A stretch of DNA of 64,000 nt from Ophioderma brevispina (taxonomy: Eukaryota > Echinodermata > Ophiuroidea > Amphilepidida > Ophiodermatidae): positions 103,465-167,464 of the forward strand of contig JAMKCH010005450.1 of the NCBI GenBank assembly GCA_023653785.1, in the 5' to 3' direction. Below the pieces are notes generated by a model, which was given only the letters and a program-made list of their open reading frames with translations, did no database searches and had not been told where the DNA came from. Each line of letters opens with the position of its first letter. The stretch's first letter is position 1. A program made the translations under genes and the position numbers. Shown in pieces: positions 31,815-41,824 of this stretch.

Positions 31815-32252
31815 CAAGTAAGCAAAATTGTGTTAGATTGTAAAAAAAGTATTTTGTCTTGTTGTAAGGATTGAGAAAAGATATAATTTATATTGATTTC
31901 GACCTTAAGTTACACGGGTATAGCTCAATTAAGTTTAAAGGAACACGGAACACGTTGAAACAGAATATTAACTCTTTGAGTATTATAAACCGTTCAGGTG
32001 GCAACTTTCAGGGTAAGACTTTGTTATCCCCTATGAACTATGCAGACCCTATTTAAATTTTGCCCTGCAATTCTACAAGCAAATACCACACTTCGTAGCA
32101 AGATGAACAATTAGACACCAGTTTGAAGCTAATATGACCTTCTTGGACATTAATAGAGCTACAAATGTGTAACTAAAGCTCGGAACTACAGTACACAAAT
32201 ATTCCTTATATTTAACAAGGCAAATTGACCTTGATTTCAAATTTACCAAGTG
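31815..32252. mobile_element. Degenerate foldback of the 11493 family (both copies)
   Basis: The left arm (AAAATTGTGTTAGATTG, CTTGTTGTAAGGATTGAGAA, TTTCGACCTTAAGTTACACG) pairs imperfectly with the right arm (GTGTAACTAAAGCTCGGAAC, CAAATTGACCTTGATTTCAA). The same words appear in the arms of the palindromes at 11493-12337 and 27163-28056. The B orthologue is about 60950-61400. It is older than the copy split. Confidence 0.6.
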
Positions 32253-32593
32253 ATATCCCCTTATTTATGTTGTTCTTTGGACCTCACAGACATATAATGG
32301 TAAAAGATACCCTGATGCAATTTATTCCAGTTGAAAATTTACTTTGCCTGAACTAACGTGAGGTTTGGCGCAAATGACAACATTCGTTTTGTGCGTAGTG
32401 TTATCCTCAAAAGATACCATATACATGATAAAACTGCAAGCTTTCTTATTGATCGTACTCTTAATACCACTACAACGAGTACAATAATATAAAAAAACAA
32501 GTGCGAATATAAGAAATAGAATTGCATTTTGGAGTTAGCCACAGTTCAATAGTCAAAGTCATTGGAGGCTCAATACGGTACTGCAGCTTTCAA

Positions 32594-32779
32594 TTACAGA
32601 ATATCCCCTGGAGGATCAAGTGGATAAGTAGCAATAACGAAATCACTCAATTCTGTCATTTTGACGTTGAGACAGCTATTGAGGGATTCTTTAAGGCAAT
32701 AATCACGCGATAATGTCAAATAATAATGTTTGTAACCATCTGTGAAGCCTCTTGTGTGAAGAATGATGACAACTCTGCA
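32594..32779 (-). CDS. Indel-free 61-codon frame, unknown protein (copy A)
   Basis: On the minus strand a frame opens after TGA (32780-32782), close to a TGATGCAG acceptor-like sequence, and runs CRVVIILHTRGFTDGYKHYY to ...LSDFVIATYPLDPPGDIL and TAA at 32594-32596. Against copy B (61779-61964) it has no indel and a single difference, which is silent (CTT/CTC, Leu). The surrounding 32520-32823 block is also indel-free. An overlapping plus-strand frame (32522-32713) shows only replacement differences, which favours the minus strand. It may be a terminal exon, or an exon using the GTAATT next to the stop as donor. No family recognised. Confidence 0.4.
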   Translation of the reverse strand, partial: CRVVIILHTRGFTDGYKHYYLTLSRDYCLKESLNSCLNVKMTELSDFVIATYPLDPPGDIL

Positions 32780-32829
32780 TCAGTGTCTATTGCAATTTAT
32801 AATATGGTCGTAAGAATGTAAGGACTACT

Positions 32830-33400
32830 TGAAACTTCAAACTGCAACGGATCTACGTATGCGTTAATTATTACAAGTACGGTTATTACTGAATCTTGCA
32901 TCTGTGTCTCAAGTTCATTTAATTACAGAAAAACGACACACCAAGACGAACAGAAATGCCTTTAGACAATAGGATTGATAAAGGTAAACAAATACTTCCC
33001 AATGTCAAATGTCCGTCATCATTCTTGATAGCATTTGTAGATCATGCTAAAATCAAATACCAACTTAAATCCGAGTACGCATAGCTTTACTTATGGTAGA
33101 TTACAGAAAGACTAGTGTGGGTGTCCCGTGGCTTACCTTAGACAACCTGTCTATTGTTATTGCTAAATGGCCTAGGCATATATCCTTGGACAGGAAAAAT
33201 CCTTATGTGTTTTGGCCTGAACTGTTTAAAGGAAAATCTCCTATTAACTTATACTATACAATCGCTTCAAACATGTTCAAGGGTCAGATGCACATAAGAG
33301 GTTTTTCCTGACCAGCGCTGTATGTTTTTAACCAACAAAATTGCGCTGCAAAATCTGCCTCCTTATCTACAGCAGTTACACAAATCCAGTTCATATACAG
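32830..33400. other. Duplicated non-coding DNA, no gene seen
   Basis: Collinear with B about 62010-62585 with many indels. A GTAAGC donor-like word on the minus strand near 33131-33137 is shared by both copies, but the adjacent frame is not preserved. Nothing firm. Confidence 0.35.
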
Positions 33401-33401
33401 G

Positions 33402-33777
33402 GTGGTTCAAAAAGTTAACCCAGGTAAAAGGTGATTGTTAACCAACTTCCTGCAGTTCCGTAGAATTTGTGTTTATCTGAATGTTTGATGAGTTAGGGTA
33501 TTCTATCACTATTCCTGAACAAAGGTGTCTACAATCTTGGAATCGAGTTGAAAATAATCACCATTTACTACATTGCCGCCCGGGTTAGAGTTTAGTATCC
33601 CTAACTCAAACGAAAGTCCCAACCTTCTCCCCTTCAACCTGTCCCTTCCCAACTCCATCAATCGATGTTGCTGTACACCTGGCAAACTGCTTGATGATAC
33701 CCTCAATCAACTTGGAGGGGAAGATGGAGGACAATTTTCAGAAACGTTTTTCCAAAACTATTTCCCAACACACCTGT
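33402..33777 (-). pseudogene. Mariner-type relic, 3' end only (copy A)
   Basis: CAGGGTGGTTCAAAAAGTTA at 33402-33421, preceded by TA, looks like the terminal inverted repeat of a Tc1/mariner-class element. Minus-strand sequence upstream of it matches the C-terminal part of the relic in copy B (62586-63170), for example TCCATCTTCCC and CATCGATTGATGG words. In A the element stops at about 33777 where the LINE fragment begins, so the DDE region is missing. Confidence 0.6.
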
Positions 33778-34427
33778 GTCTTAGATGGATTTGCACGTAG
33801 GTGTTTTCCTCATACTAATGAGTGAGTTTTCATCCAAAGCTTTGGAGAGTCTCTTCAACCACTGTGAAGTCTGGATCTTGTGCGCTAATTCCAAGATCGC
33901 TGCATAAATAAAACGACAGGTTCTGCACCCTAGTTGGTCCGTTGGTAATAGATGTTGAACATGAGAAGTTTGCAAGCACACTCCCTTGTGGTAGACCATT
34001 CTTGAGCCTACACCATCGGCTCTTCTTCGCTGCCTAGCTGAACAAAAAACCTCCTGTTTGCAAGCAATCCTCGGTAAGCTCAGTCAGCGAATGTCCTTGG
34101 TAATTTCCAGATTCTAATGGAGTAGGGCATCTGTGATTAACAGTGTCGTACGCTGTTGATAGGTCGACGATCACAGCTCCGGTTACCATCCCCTTCTCGA
34201 AACCATCCTCAATATTGTTGATTAGGGCTGAGTCCTTGGCTTGTTGTTGATTTGCCTGTCCGAAACCTGTTTGTTCTGGTATGAGTTGTTCGTCCATCAC
34301 AAGTGGTCGATACGAACGATTGTGCGGCAGTAGACGTCAAAGAGCTTGTAGGTATGGCTGAAGAGGTGATATAGTGCTGTAGCTCTTGGGATTGGATGGA
34401 TCTTTACCAGGCTTTATGAGTGCCATA
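33778..34427 (-). pseudogene. Jockey-like LINE reverse transcriptase fragment
   Basis: On the minus strand the pieces in order are ALIKPGKDPSNPKSYSTIS (about 34425-34360), LIPEQTGF then INNIEDGFEKGMVTG and VIVDLSTAYDTVNHR (34300-34130), NGLPQGSVLA (about 33995-33965) and FIYAAI (about 33910). These are reverse-transcriptase motifs of the Jockey-type LINEs common in invertebrates. The YxDD catalytic motif is lost through a base loss, and there are at least two stops or frameshifts. It functions only as a relic. Both ends lie inside the RT domain and coincide with the borders of copies A and B, so it marks the junction of the duplicated unit. Confidence 0.85.
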
Positions 34428-36811
34428 ACATATTTTTAGAGATCAATTGTGAATAAATGATTTGTGACTCATAGTTTTTATTTTTAATTTTTTTTTTTGG
34501 GGGTGGGGGGGGGGGTCCGGTCTACGCACGACTGCTTTTCAACGATCCCGGAGTGTTTTTTTATTGATTAGTAAGGCCACAGCAGTATTTTCTCTTCAAA
34601 ATTAAGACAAACACCGCCCTTAATTCGTTCTTTTGACATTGTGTTATTGGAAATTGCCTAGAAGAGTCCATGTAACTGACTAATGCTAAATACCGTATTT
34701 GTTTTAAACACGAGCGATTCTTGTGAAAAGTCCGGGAAACTGGCCCATTTTGCCCTTTTTTATCGGTAACGGCACGCTAGGTTTCCGAACGGTGTGTTTC
34801 TACTATAAGGATTAGGTGTAATGTACTTTAATGCTAAAGTTAAAGCTTAGAGACCTAGGGTGTGGGTTTATGGTTACTGTTTAGTTTGCGGTATATAGTT
34901 AGGTTTAGCGTACTGTGTTCGTAGTAATACACCTCTTATCTAAACACCCAACTACTCTTGAAACGTTTTTAAATTCGTGTGTTTTCACGCTGAAAGGTAA
35001 AAATGATAATCGGTTAATATGATGCAATATTTAAAAAAAATTAGTGCAAAATCAGACATACAAATTTGAAAATAAACGACTGATTATGGCTTTAATGTTT
35101 GGGATAGAGTAACTCAGGCTCCTGTTGATCCGTTCTCTGTACAATCAGGGTATGTGTCTTCAAACGTTATAGCGCCCGCCACCTCAACGTCTGGAGAGGT
35201 TAACACGCTTACCATACATTGGCATAACCACGATATCAATTCTGAGTCAATCACTACACTCCTGCACAAACGAAGCTCTCCATTGACGCCTAGATAGAAG
35301 ATTCTAGTGGCAAGTCACCTGATGCTAGTCACCGACGGCAAGTCGCGCATGTGTAGTACATTCGGGTGACTGACCTAAATATACACACAATCGAATCTGT
35401 GTGTACATTGTACGTGTCATGCAAACCATGCTTGACCGCCCCCACAAACACGGTTCCCGCATATAATTATGACAGCAATCAATACTCCCATTGCAATTTC
35501 TAGTTCAAACTTGGTTCCAGGCCGGGAAAAAAGCCCATGCATATTTCCATTTTCACCTTATTTAAAGTGAATGTCACCTTGCAATGATGGCACTGTGGGT
35601 TCAGGAAGGATCTAAGTAATACCGACACAGATAATACATCTCACTAGTCACATTATATCGCGCATAATCTACGATTATTTAGGAGTCCTTTTTCAACCCT
35701 CAATTTCCGGGATTGACTCATGGCGCAACGTTACAAACATAAAACAAACACAAACACTCAACAACGGAAAGTCTTATTTAAATTCTGGTTTTCAGCTTCC
35801 GATAGCCGAGACCATACCGGATTTCCCATTATCATTGCGCATATAATTTTGACAAGCTGCGGTCTAAAAGTCTCTCGAACGTCATGAACATACATTGAGG
35901 AATTTCCAAAATCTCCCCAAGCTGTATCACAATATGACGTCACCATTCAGTAATGAGAGTAATGAGCGGCGCTCTTCATTTGTAAATTGTATTGAAAGAA
36001 GTGTGTACGTGGACTGCTTAAGGCTTACAAGTTGCGGGCGAGTCGCATTTGGGCGTGATGTCAATTCGAAGTCGATCACATGAGCTGCTTAGTTACATAT
36101 GAGTACGTGACGACATATTTAGCGCCGCATTCACGGACGAAAAACTAAACCTCCTTAGTACGCGCGACGTGAAATTTGGATTTTTGGATCGATTCGTGAA
36201 TAATAGTATTCAGGTTTACACCCAGGTACAAACGCCTCTCCTGTAACTTCTAAAGTGGTTTTGGAGATGGCCTCAAAAATGACCGGAGGCCATCTTAAGA
36301 CTAGGCTTGTTTGGACTCATTTTAAAGGGTGCATTGCGCGATCTGAGCAATTTCATATTTGTTTACGATTCATACAATAACATCGAGAAAAGGTTATTTC
36401 CAACATTTCAGCTGATTCTAATGGTACGTTTTGATGTATAGCTACTTGATCGTGCAGAGCGTAATGCAGAACTTACCGCCGTGGACATAATGTAGGCTAA
36501 TGGAAATAATGTAGGCTAAGATTAATTGACCCTTGACCCTTACCTTTTATTGGTCCTTATGATCCTGGGCATGACCCTTCCTTAACAGGTCATGCCCCGG
36601 AAGTAACATTTGACCTTGGAAACTGGAAATAGAGCTTAAATACAGTGATCTCAAAATATATAGCTTCCGCACACCACGGTATATATGAAAAATCGCTAAA
36701 CGCGGTCAGGTGGTTAATGAGCAAATGTCCATTTACAGACAAAAAATATTTAAAAAATATGACTGGAGTAGAATGAATCTGCACGCCAGATTACGCAGAC
36801 ATACCAGTGAT
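34428..36811. other. Duplicated non-coding DNA with B-specific segment
   Basis: Aligns with A 3601-5083. A T/G homopolymer stretch (34476-34516) and about 0.75 kb at 35260-36000 have no match in A. A 62-codon frame pair at 35758-36083 in that segment shows no recognisable domain. No gene is supported. Confidence 0.4.
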
Positions 36812-37021
36812 TCATATCTCAAATGTAGTAAGAAGTATAGTTTCAAATATTAACGTATGAATACAGAGAGCTACAGAGAGTGCTGCACTGTAATACGAAA
36901 CAAAGTTGCGACCCCATGTCCAATCTTCAAAGTAGAATGGATTGAAGTTACCTGGGTCTTCGATGATTGTCAACCAAACCGCAAAAATGCAACCATGTAT
37001 TTGGAATACACTGTATGCTAC
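36812..37021 (-). CDS. Putative terminal exon, hydrophobic protein (copy B)
   Basis: Same 210-bp frame as 5084-5293: 69 codons and TGA. The upstream context is intact here: minus-strand GTCAAGTGAGAAATAG precedes GTAGCATACAGTG, and an in-frame stop (TAG) lies immediately before, so translation must enter by splicing. The pyrimidine tract is weak. Residues differ from A at three positions (T for S, I for M, G for S). Two hydrophobic stretches flank an aromatic-acidic loop containing FEDWTWGRNF. If real, upstream exons lie at higher coordinates; none is recognisable. No family name is justified. Confidence 0.45.
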   Translation of the reverse strand, partial: VAYSVFQIHGCIFAVWLTIIEDPGNFNPFYFEDWTWGRNFVSYYSAALSVALCIHTLIFETILLTTFEI

Positions 37022-37022
37022 C

Positions 37023-37765
37023 TATTTCTCACTTGACAACTGAGTATACATCATAAAGCGCTTATATAAATACCTACGTAAGGTAATTTAGGTAAACTGT
37101 ATCCATTTAACTCTCCAAACATTTGACACAAAAACACAATCTGTAATGCATCAGTAGCCATCTCATCTATTTTTAGCGAAACCATCCTAGCATGACGTGT
37201 TGAATTTGGCCCATCGCACCTGCCAATCAATGAACGCTACAAGTCGCACTACATTTCGTGTTATATAGTGACGTAAAACTAGACTAAGACACACCAATGG
37301 TGTTGGTGTCCCACATTATTGACTCCGTGACACAAAACAAGGTGTTGCCTTTCAACGGACGTCTTATACGTCGATGGAAAAACAGTCGAGGTAAAGTTTG
37401 CGGTAAGAAGCAGGTTGCATATGATCTAAGTTCGAGTTTTACAGTAAATGCTACATTGAATGATTCAAAACAACCCATCAACTCCCTCTGTTTAAAAAAA
37501 CACGATCTATTCTGAAATCACTAGTGTAAACTCTGCCTACACATTTTATTTGTGGCTTTCTAAATTGACGGTTAGTAAACATCCATGAGGAGTCAATAAC
37601 CTTTACATACGACTGTTTCATTATTACCTCTTCTATGTACAAACAGTTCAGTAGAAGCTTTGGTCAATCACGATTGTATATATGTGACATCTTGGGGAAT
37701 CTAACACGCGAATCAACTTAGTTCCAAGTTTAGCACCAAAACAAACTGAATTTAATCAGGTTATA
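37023..37765. other. Duplicated non-coding DNA with 110-bp identical block
   Basis: 37276-37385 is identical to A 6721-6830. A plus frame 37297-37515 (72 codons) opens in this block and passes a GTAAAG/GTAAGA donor-like pair shortly after it. In A the same place has an indel. Coding status unresolved. Confidence 0.35.
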
Positions 37766-38724
37766 CAAAGTGTCCCAAAATAAATGCAATCCTCGTAGTT
37801 GGTGCTATAATTTCAAAATTAATGAGATTTATTCAAATTTTACAACGGATTCTGAATGGTGAACTAGTTTGCCATATCCCGCCCAATTTTTGTCTGATAC
37901 GGTTCACTGGTTTTGAAAACAAAGGCTATAATGCAATCCGCCCTCAAATTACCACATTCCAAGTTTGCCTTAGATCGTTGAAGCATGTTCCCTTGAAAAG
38001 TTGAATAAAATGTCTTTCAACAATAAACATTTCCTCATAATACTAATCTGTCTTGTTGTTTTTCAAATTAAAGTACTAAAATATTTGTCGTTATTGTTTT
38101 ATGTACGGTCTTTATCGTCTGTACAGTAGTACATAGCTACTTGACCAAACGTAAATGTTTTATCTTTAGTGTGTCTGACAAATTTGTATAAATACTGCAA
38201 TTTGCAGGAGAAGGATTAAATATCAAATGAATGGAAAAAGTATGAATGGATGTTGATGACTTCCTAGTTCTGGTATGAACCATATAATAGAAAAAAAAAA
38301 ACACCACCAGTAACAACTTAAATTCAAACTTCCCCCTCAAACACAGTGTCAGATGTCATTGTGAACTGATAACATTTCCCATTTCCCTTATTTATCAAAG
38401 ACATGTTGCCTTTAAATGTTTAATATTTAGTTGACAAGGTTATATTGGATTAATTGACAATAAAGAGGTAAGGATAAAGAAAGAGACAGAAGAAGATAAA
38501 TAAAAACAAGCATCTTCGTACTTTAGCATGTCTTGATTGTGTATTCATCAGTCAAACTTGGAACGGCTTAAATTGTGGCTTACTTAATACGTAATCGCCT
38601 TTGTTCTAAAAAACAATAAAGCAAATCAGATGAAATTTGAACAGTATGTGGAGAAAAGGATGGGCTTTACGAATATATCACAACATTTCAGAACTAAGAG
38701 GATTGCATTTTTTGGGACCCGCTG
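37766..38724. mobile_element. 959-bp TIR element with TA duplication (B only)
   Basis: Left end CAAAGTGTCCCAAAATAAAT then GCAATCCTC; right end GAGGATTGCATTTTTTGGGA then CCCGCTG. The ends are imperfect inverted repeats of about 30-36 bp. TA flanks at 37764-37765 and 38725-38726; copy A holds the exact empty site GGTTATATAGAAC at 7215-7227. A TA target with GTGTCCCAAAA ends is typical of Tc1/mariner-class (ITm) elements. The longest frame inside (37822-38004, 60 codons) is not a transposase, so it is non-autonomous. Confidence 0.9.
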
Positions 38725-38726
38725 TA

Positions 38727-41700
38727 TAGAACTATATACTGCCCACTTTTGTCCAAAAGCTTGCAAAATTATACATTAGCCTTAAAATATGGCGATTAGA
38801 TTTGATATTTTGACCTTAATAACATATAACTTTGATCAATCGTTAAGGTTCCAATCTTGTTAGAAAAGGCACAAATCATACAAATTAAAAGACTCTAGTC
38901 ATAATGTGCGTGCTCGTGATAAAATTGTCTCGGTAAAATCTTAAAAGGTTCATTCTAAATTTGACATTAAAACGCGAGCCTTTTCGACAAAAAATTGTTC
39001 CTTCATGGCTGCCACACGCATTTGCCAACTCCGACGGTTGAAGGTATTTTTTCGCTTCTCCGCTGTACATTACGCGGTGTTGTGATATCTTATTGACCCG
39101 ATCCTGCCAGAATAAATCGATATGTGACCTTTTTAAACGCCGTGGACTGCAACAAATCAATTTTGGTCTTTACAGTAAGAGTAACGTATCATTACCATAT
39201 TGTATCGAATAAAGAAACTTCGTAGCTTATTGTTTTGGCAAATCGGCCGTTGGTTTGTACGAATCAAGTTGACGATATGTGAAAATACAGACCAATGGTT
39301 GAAGATTGACGGGGGTTGACTGAATTGTTTAGCTTGATTGTTCTCGTCTTTCGCTTCTATTCAATCGGAAGAAGGTGAGAACAAGTTAGAAACCCTTAAA
39401 ATTACCTAATCTGCTAATTTAGCTTGTCAGGCCCAAAGTTGCCAGTTTTTCCATAGACTAGTGTGAATAAGTGAGGTTAGTAGTGCATTGCACGTTCGGT
39501 TTTTTAAAACAAGGAGGGTGTGCCATTTTTCCAAGACTACTGTGTATAGTGAGTTAGTGGTGTTCGGTCAAAGCCTGGGAAGTTATCTGTCCGTTTTAGC
39601 AAACTGCTGGTGTAGTTATATGTATTACAATTACGGGTATCTTAAAGTGACAGGAGGAGATTTTTTTAGGATACGAATTGCTCTGAAATTGCACTGGATC
39701 GATTGAAGACCACCTATCAAGAACGTTTCGAAGGTTTATTGGACAAACAAGTAAAAAAGAAAACCGCAAACCTTGTTTAGAACTTGCCTGACTATCGTAA
39801 TTGTCCCCATAGAACACCGTGCTTTGAATTTCTGTCGTGCAAGACAGAAAATACTAAATCACCATGTTATTACATAAATGGGGCGTATTCGGCTTATTCA
39901 CTTCAGGTGTGGTCTAATACATTGGAAAGCATTCCAAAAATGCAAATAACCCGGGTTCGAAAAAAAATTGGGGGCGCTTCTTTCTGGAAATCGGCTCATG
40001 TCTCTTTAAAGCCTTCCCGATAGTTGACCCGCCGGTTGACCCGTGGTTCATGTTGATTGAACCAATTGGATAGAACCGGGCGAAGCAGGCGATCAACTGC
40101 ATGGTGGATGACTTTTGAGGCCGTCCCTACTCGAATAATATTCTCTCCTGATATTCAACATCTGGGCGACAGTGGGTTATCCTATATAGCCAGCTTTGGG
40201 GTGAAGCTGTTAACTTGCGTCTAAATTGGCTAATTGTTGGCTAAATGTGACTGAATAATTTACCATATTTAAAAACACTAACGTGTCCTTGTCACCGTCT
40301 ATTTTAACATCGCACATGTAGTACAAGCATTTTGCAAACTCCAAATTGTATTGATTGCTCTGGCCATTAACCTTCGAGCAACTAGTGTTCAAGCTAACTT
40401 GCTAATGAGTTGGTTGATTAGTGCATTGTTAAATATTTTAGCCGTTTGAGTGCAATTGAATAGGGTTGAAGACATGAAAAAAATCAACAAAACTTGATCT
40501 GAGTGATGACCATCGCTGTTATAGTATATTTCAATGTCTATATTTAAACGTTGCTTTATGTGTTTTGGATCATGCCGACATTTGTGAAACCAGCAATTCA
40601 TTTCCAAATGGAAATGAAAGCGTCGGATGAGGAGCTTCTGCAAGTTTCCTAAGAGATCGAAGCTTACTTAGAAGTCAAAGGACATTGTGTTTCTGGAACC
40701 GTTAACGTGACCCGTATGTTAAATTGTGACCTCAGCATGCGAGTGTGCTTGTTATTAAAATAACACGCGCATTAGATTATGATAACCTTCTCGACTCCGC
40801 TTCGTTGTAGATAATGTACTAAAAACAATGGATAACACCAAGGACGATAACATGAGAAGTGCATTGGGTAATAAAAGTACAGGGTCATACTGGGGTGGCA
40901 ATTTATTCGTTTAGTATAATATATAATGGTCTCACGTGCGCACGGTCTACGTGGGATCACCAATATCGATAGTTTAGGATACTCGTCAAGATTTTTGGTC
41001 ATGAAACATATTGAGATAACTGTTAGGATGGCTAACTGTTTAAAGGGGATGACCCGATTTAAGTCTGTAAATTTTCATCTTGATAGAATGGCCTTAGCCT
41101 CGAAACCCTATCTGTAAAGTTTCGCGCCGATATCTCGACCCGTTTTGAAGTGAGAGCTAAAAAACGTGATTTTGTAGTTCTCATAGAGTACTCTCTAGTA
41201 AAATTAATATTGGTCGACCAAACCATAACATCCAAACCAAATATCCTTTAGCCCTTATCCTTTAACAGTGTAAATGAGAAAAATAGTAGCTTTCTTCTGA
41301 TACCAAGTGACCATTTCTGGTAAAATCCGGGGTTCCTGGAGACGAAGCTATTAGCGATCGGACCACGGGCCTTTAGCAAAGCGTACCTGAGATACCATTT
41401 GACGTACATTAATGACATTTAATGCGAATCGCGAATCGCTGGTACATTCCAGAGGAAAACATATCCTACATTTTTTTAATTAGCTGTTGCCATGGCAACC
41501 GCCAACCGACCAATAAGCGCTTTTCTCTGAATAACTTAAAACGAATGGAAAATTAAACAAATCGGAAATATTGCTTTCTAGTACTTTGTCTTTTTAACAT
41601 CTGTGCCAAATTGCAATCCTATAGGGCCTACGCTGTTTTGTTTTCTCGTGCACTTGATTTCTTGCTTCTTGGGTCAAATTTCCAAACGAAAAACCGGATG

Positions 41701-41824
41701 TACCATTTAGCGATATATTAGAATAAAATGATTCGGCCAAAGTAAGAAGGTGAGGAAAACAGACAAAAAGCCAGAAAAATCATCAACTTGTATTTTACCG
41801 AATGTATACTCGATTAAGTCATGC
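38727..41824. other. Partly B-specific non-coding DNA
   Basis: 38727-39620 and 40085-40260 align with A. About 39640-40080 and 40260-41820 do not. The first unmatched part holds a hairpin TTTCTGTC-GTGCAA-GACAGAAA (39829-39850), related to one in A at 9268-9291. The second has a possible RFX/CCAAT cluster at 41486-41514. Open frames of up to 84 codons have no recognisable domain. Confidence 0.4.
41486..41514. promoter_or_regulatory. Palindromic X-box plus CCAAT motif
   Basis: GTTGCCATGGCAAC at 41486-41499 is a perfect palindrome matching the RFX-factor X-box. CCAAT follows at 41510-41514. In animals this pairing occurs in promoters of ciliary genes. No adjacent coding exon is recognised, and the motif lies in a B-specific block, so it may be a chance or repeat-borne match. 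Confidence 0.35.

Larger units (their letters stand above)
3601..33777 (+). repeat. Copy A of a ~30-kb direct repeat
   Basis: This entire interval aligns collinearly and in direct orientation with 34428-62975. Anchors run along its whole length. Well-conserved blocks differ by a few percent substitutions (for example 29500-30000 against 54805-55300), while other blocks carry many one-base indels. Copy A has its own insertions: THAP-bearing element, twin MITE, two large palindromes, several MITEs, Helentron-like element. Its right end falls inside a mariner-type relic, where the Jockey-like LINE fragment begins. It may be a real segmental duplication or an uncollapsed haplotype. Confidence 0.93.
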
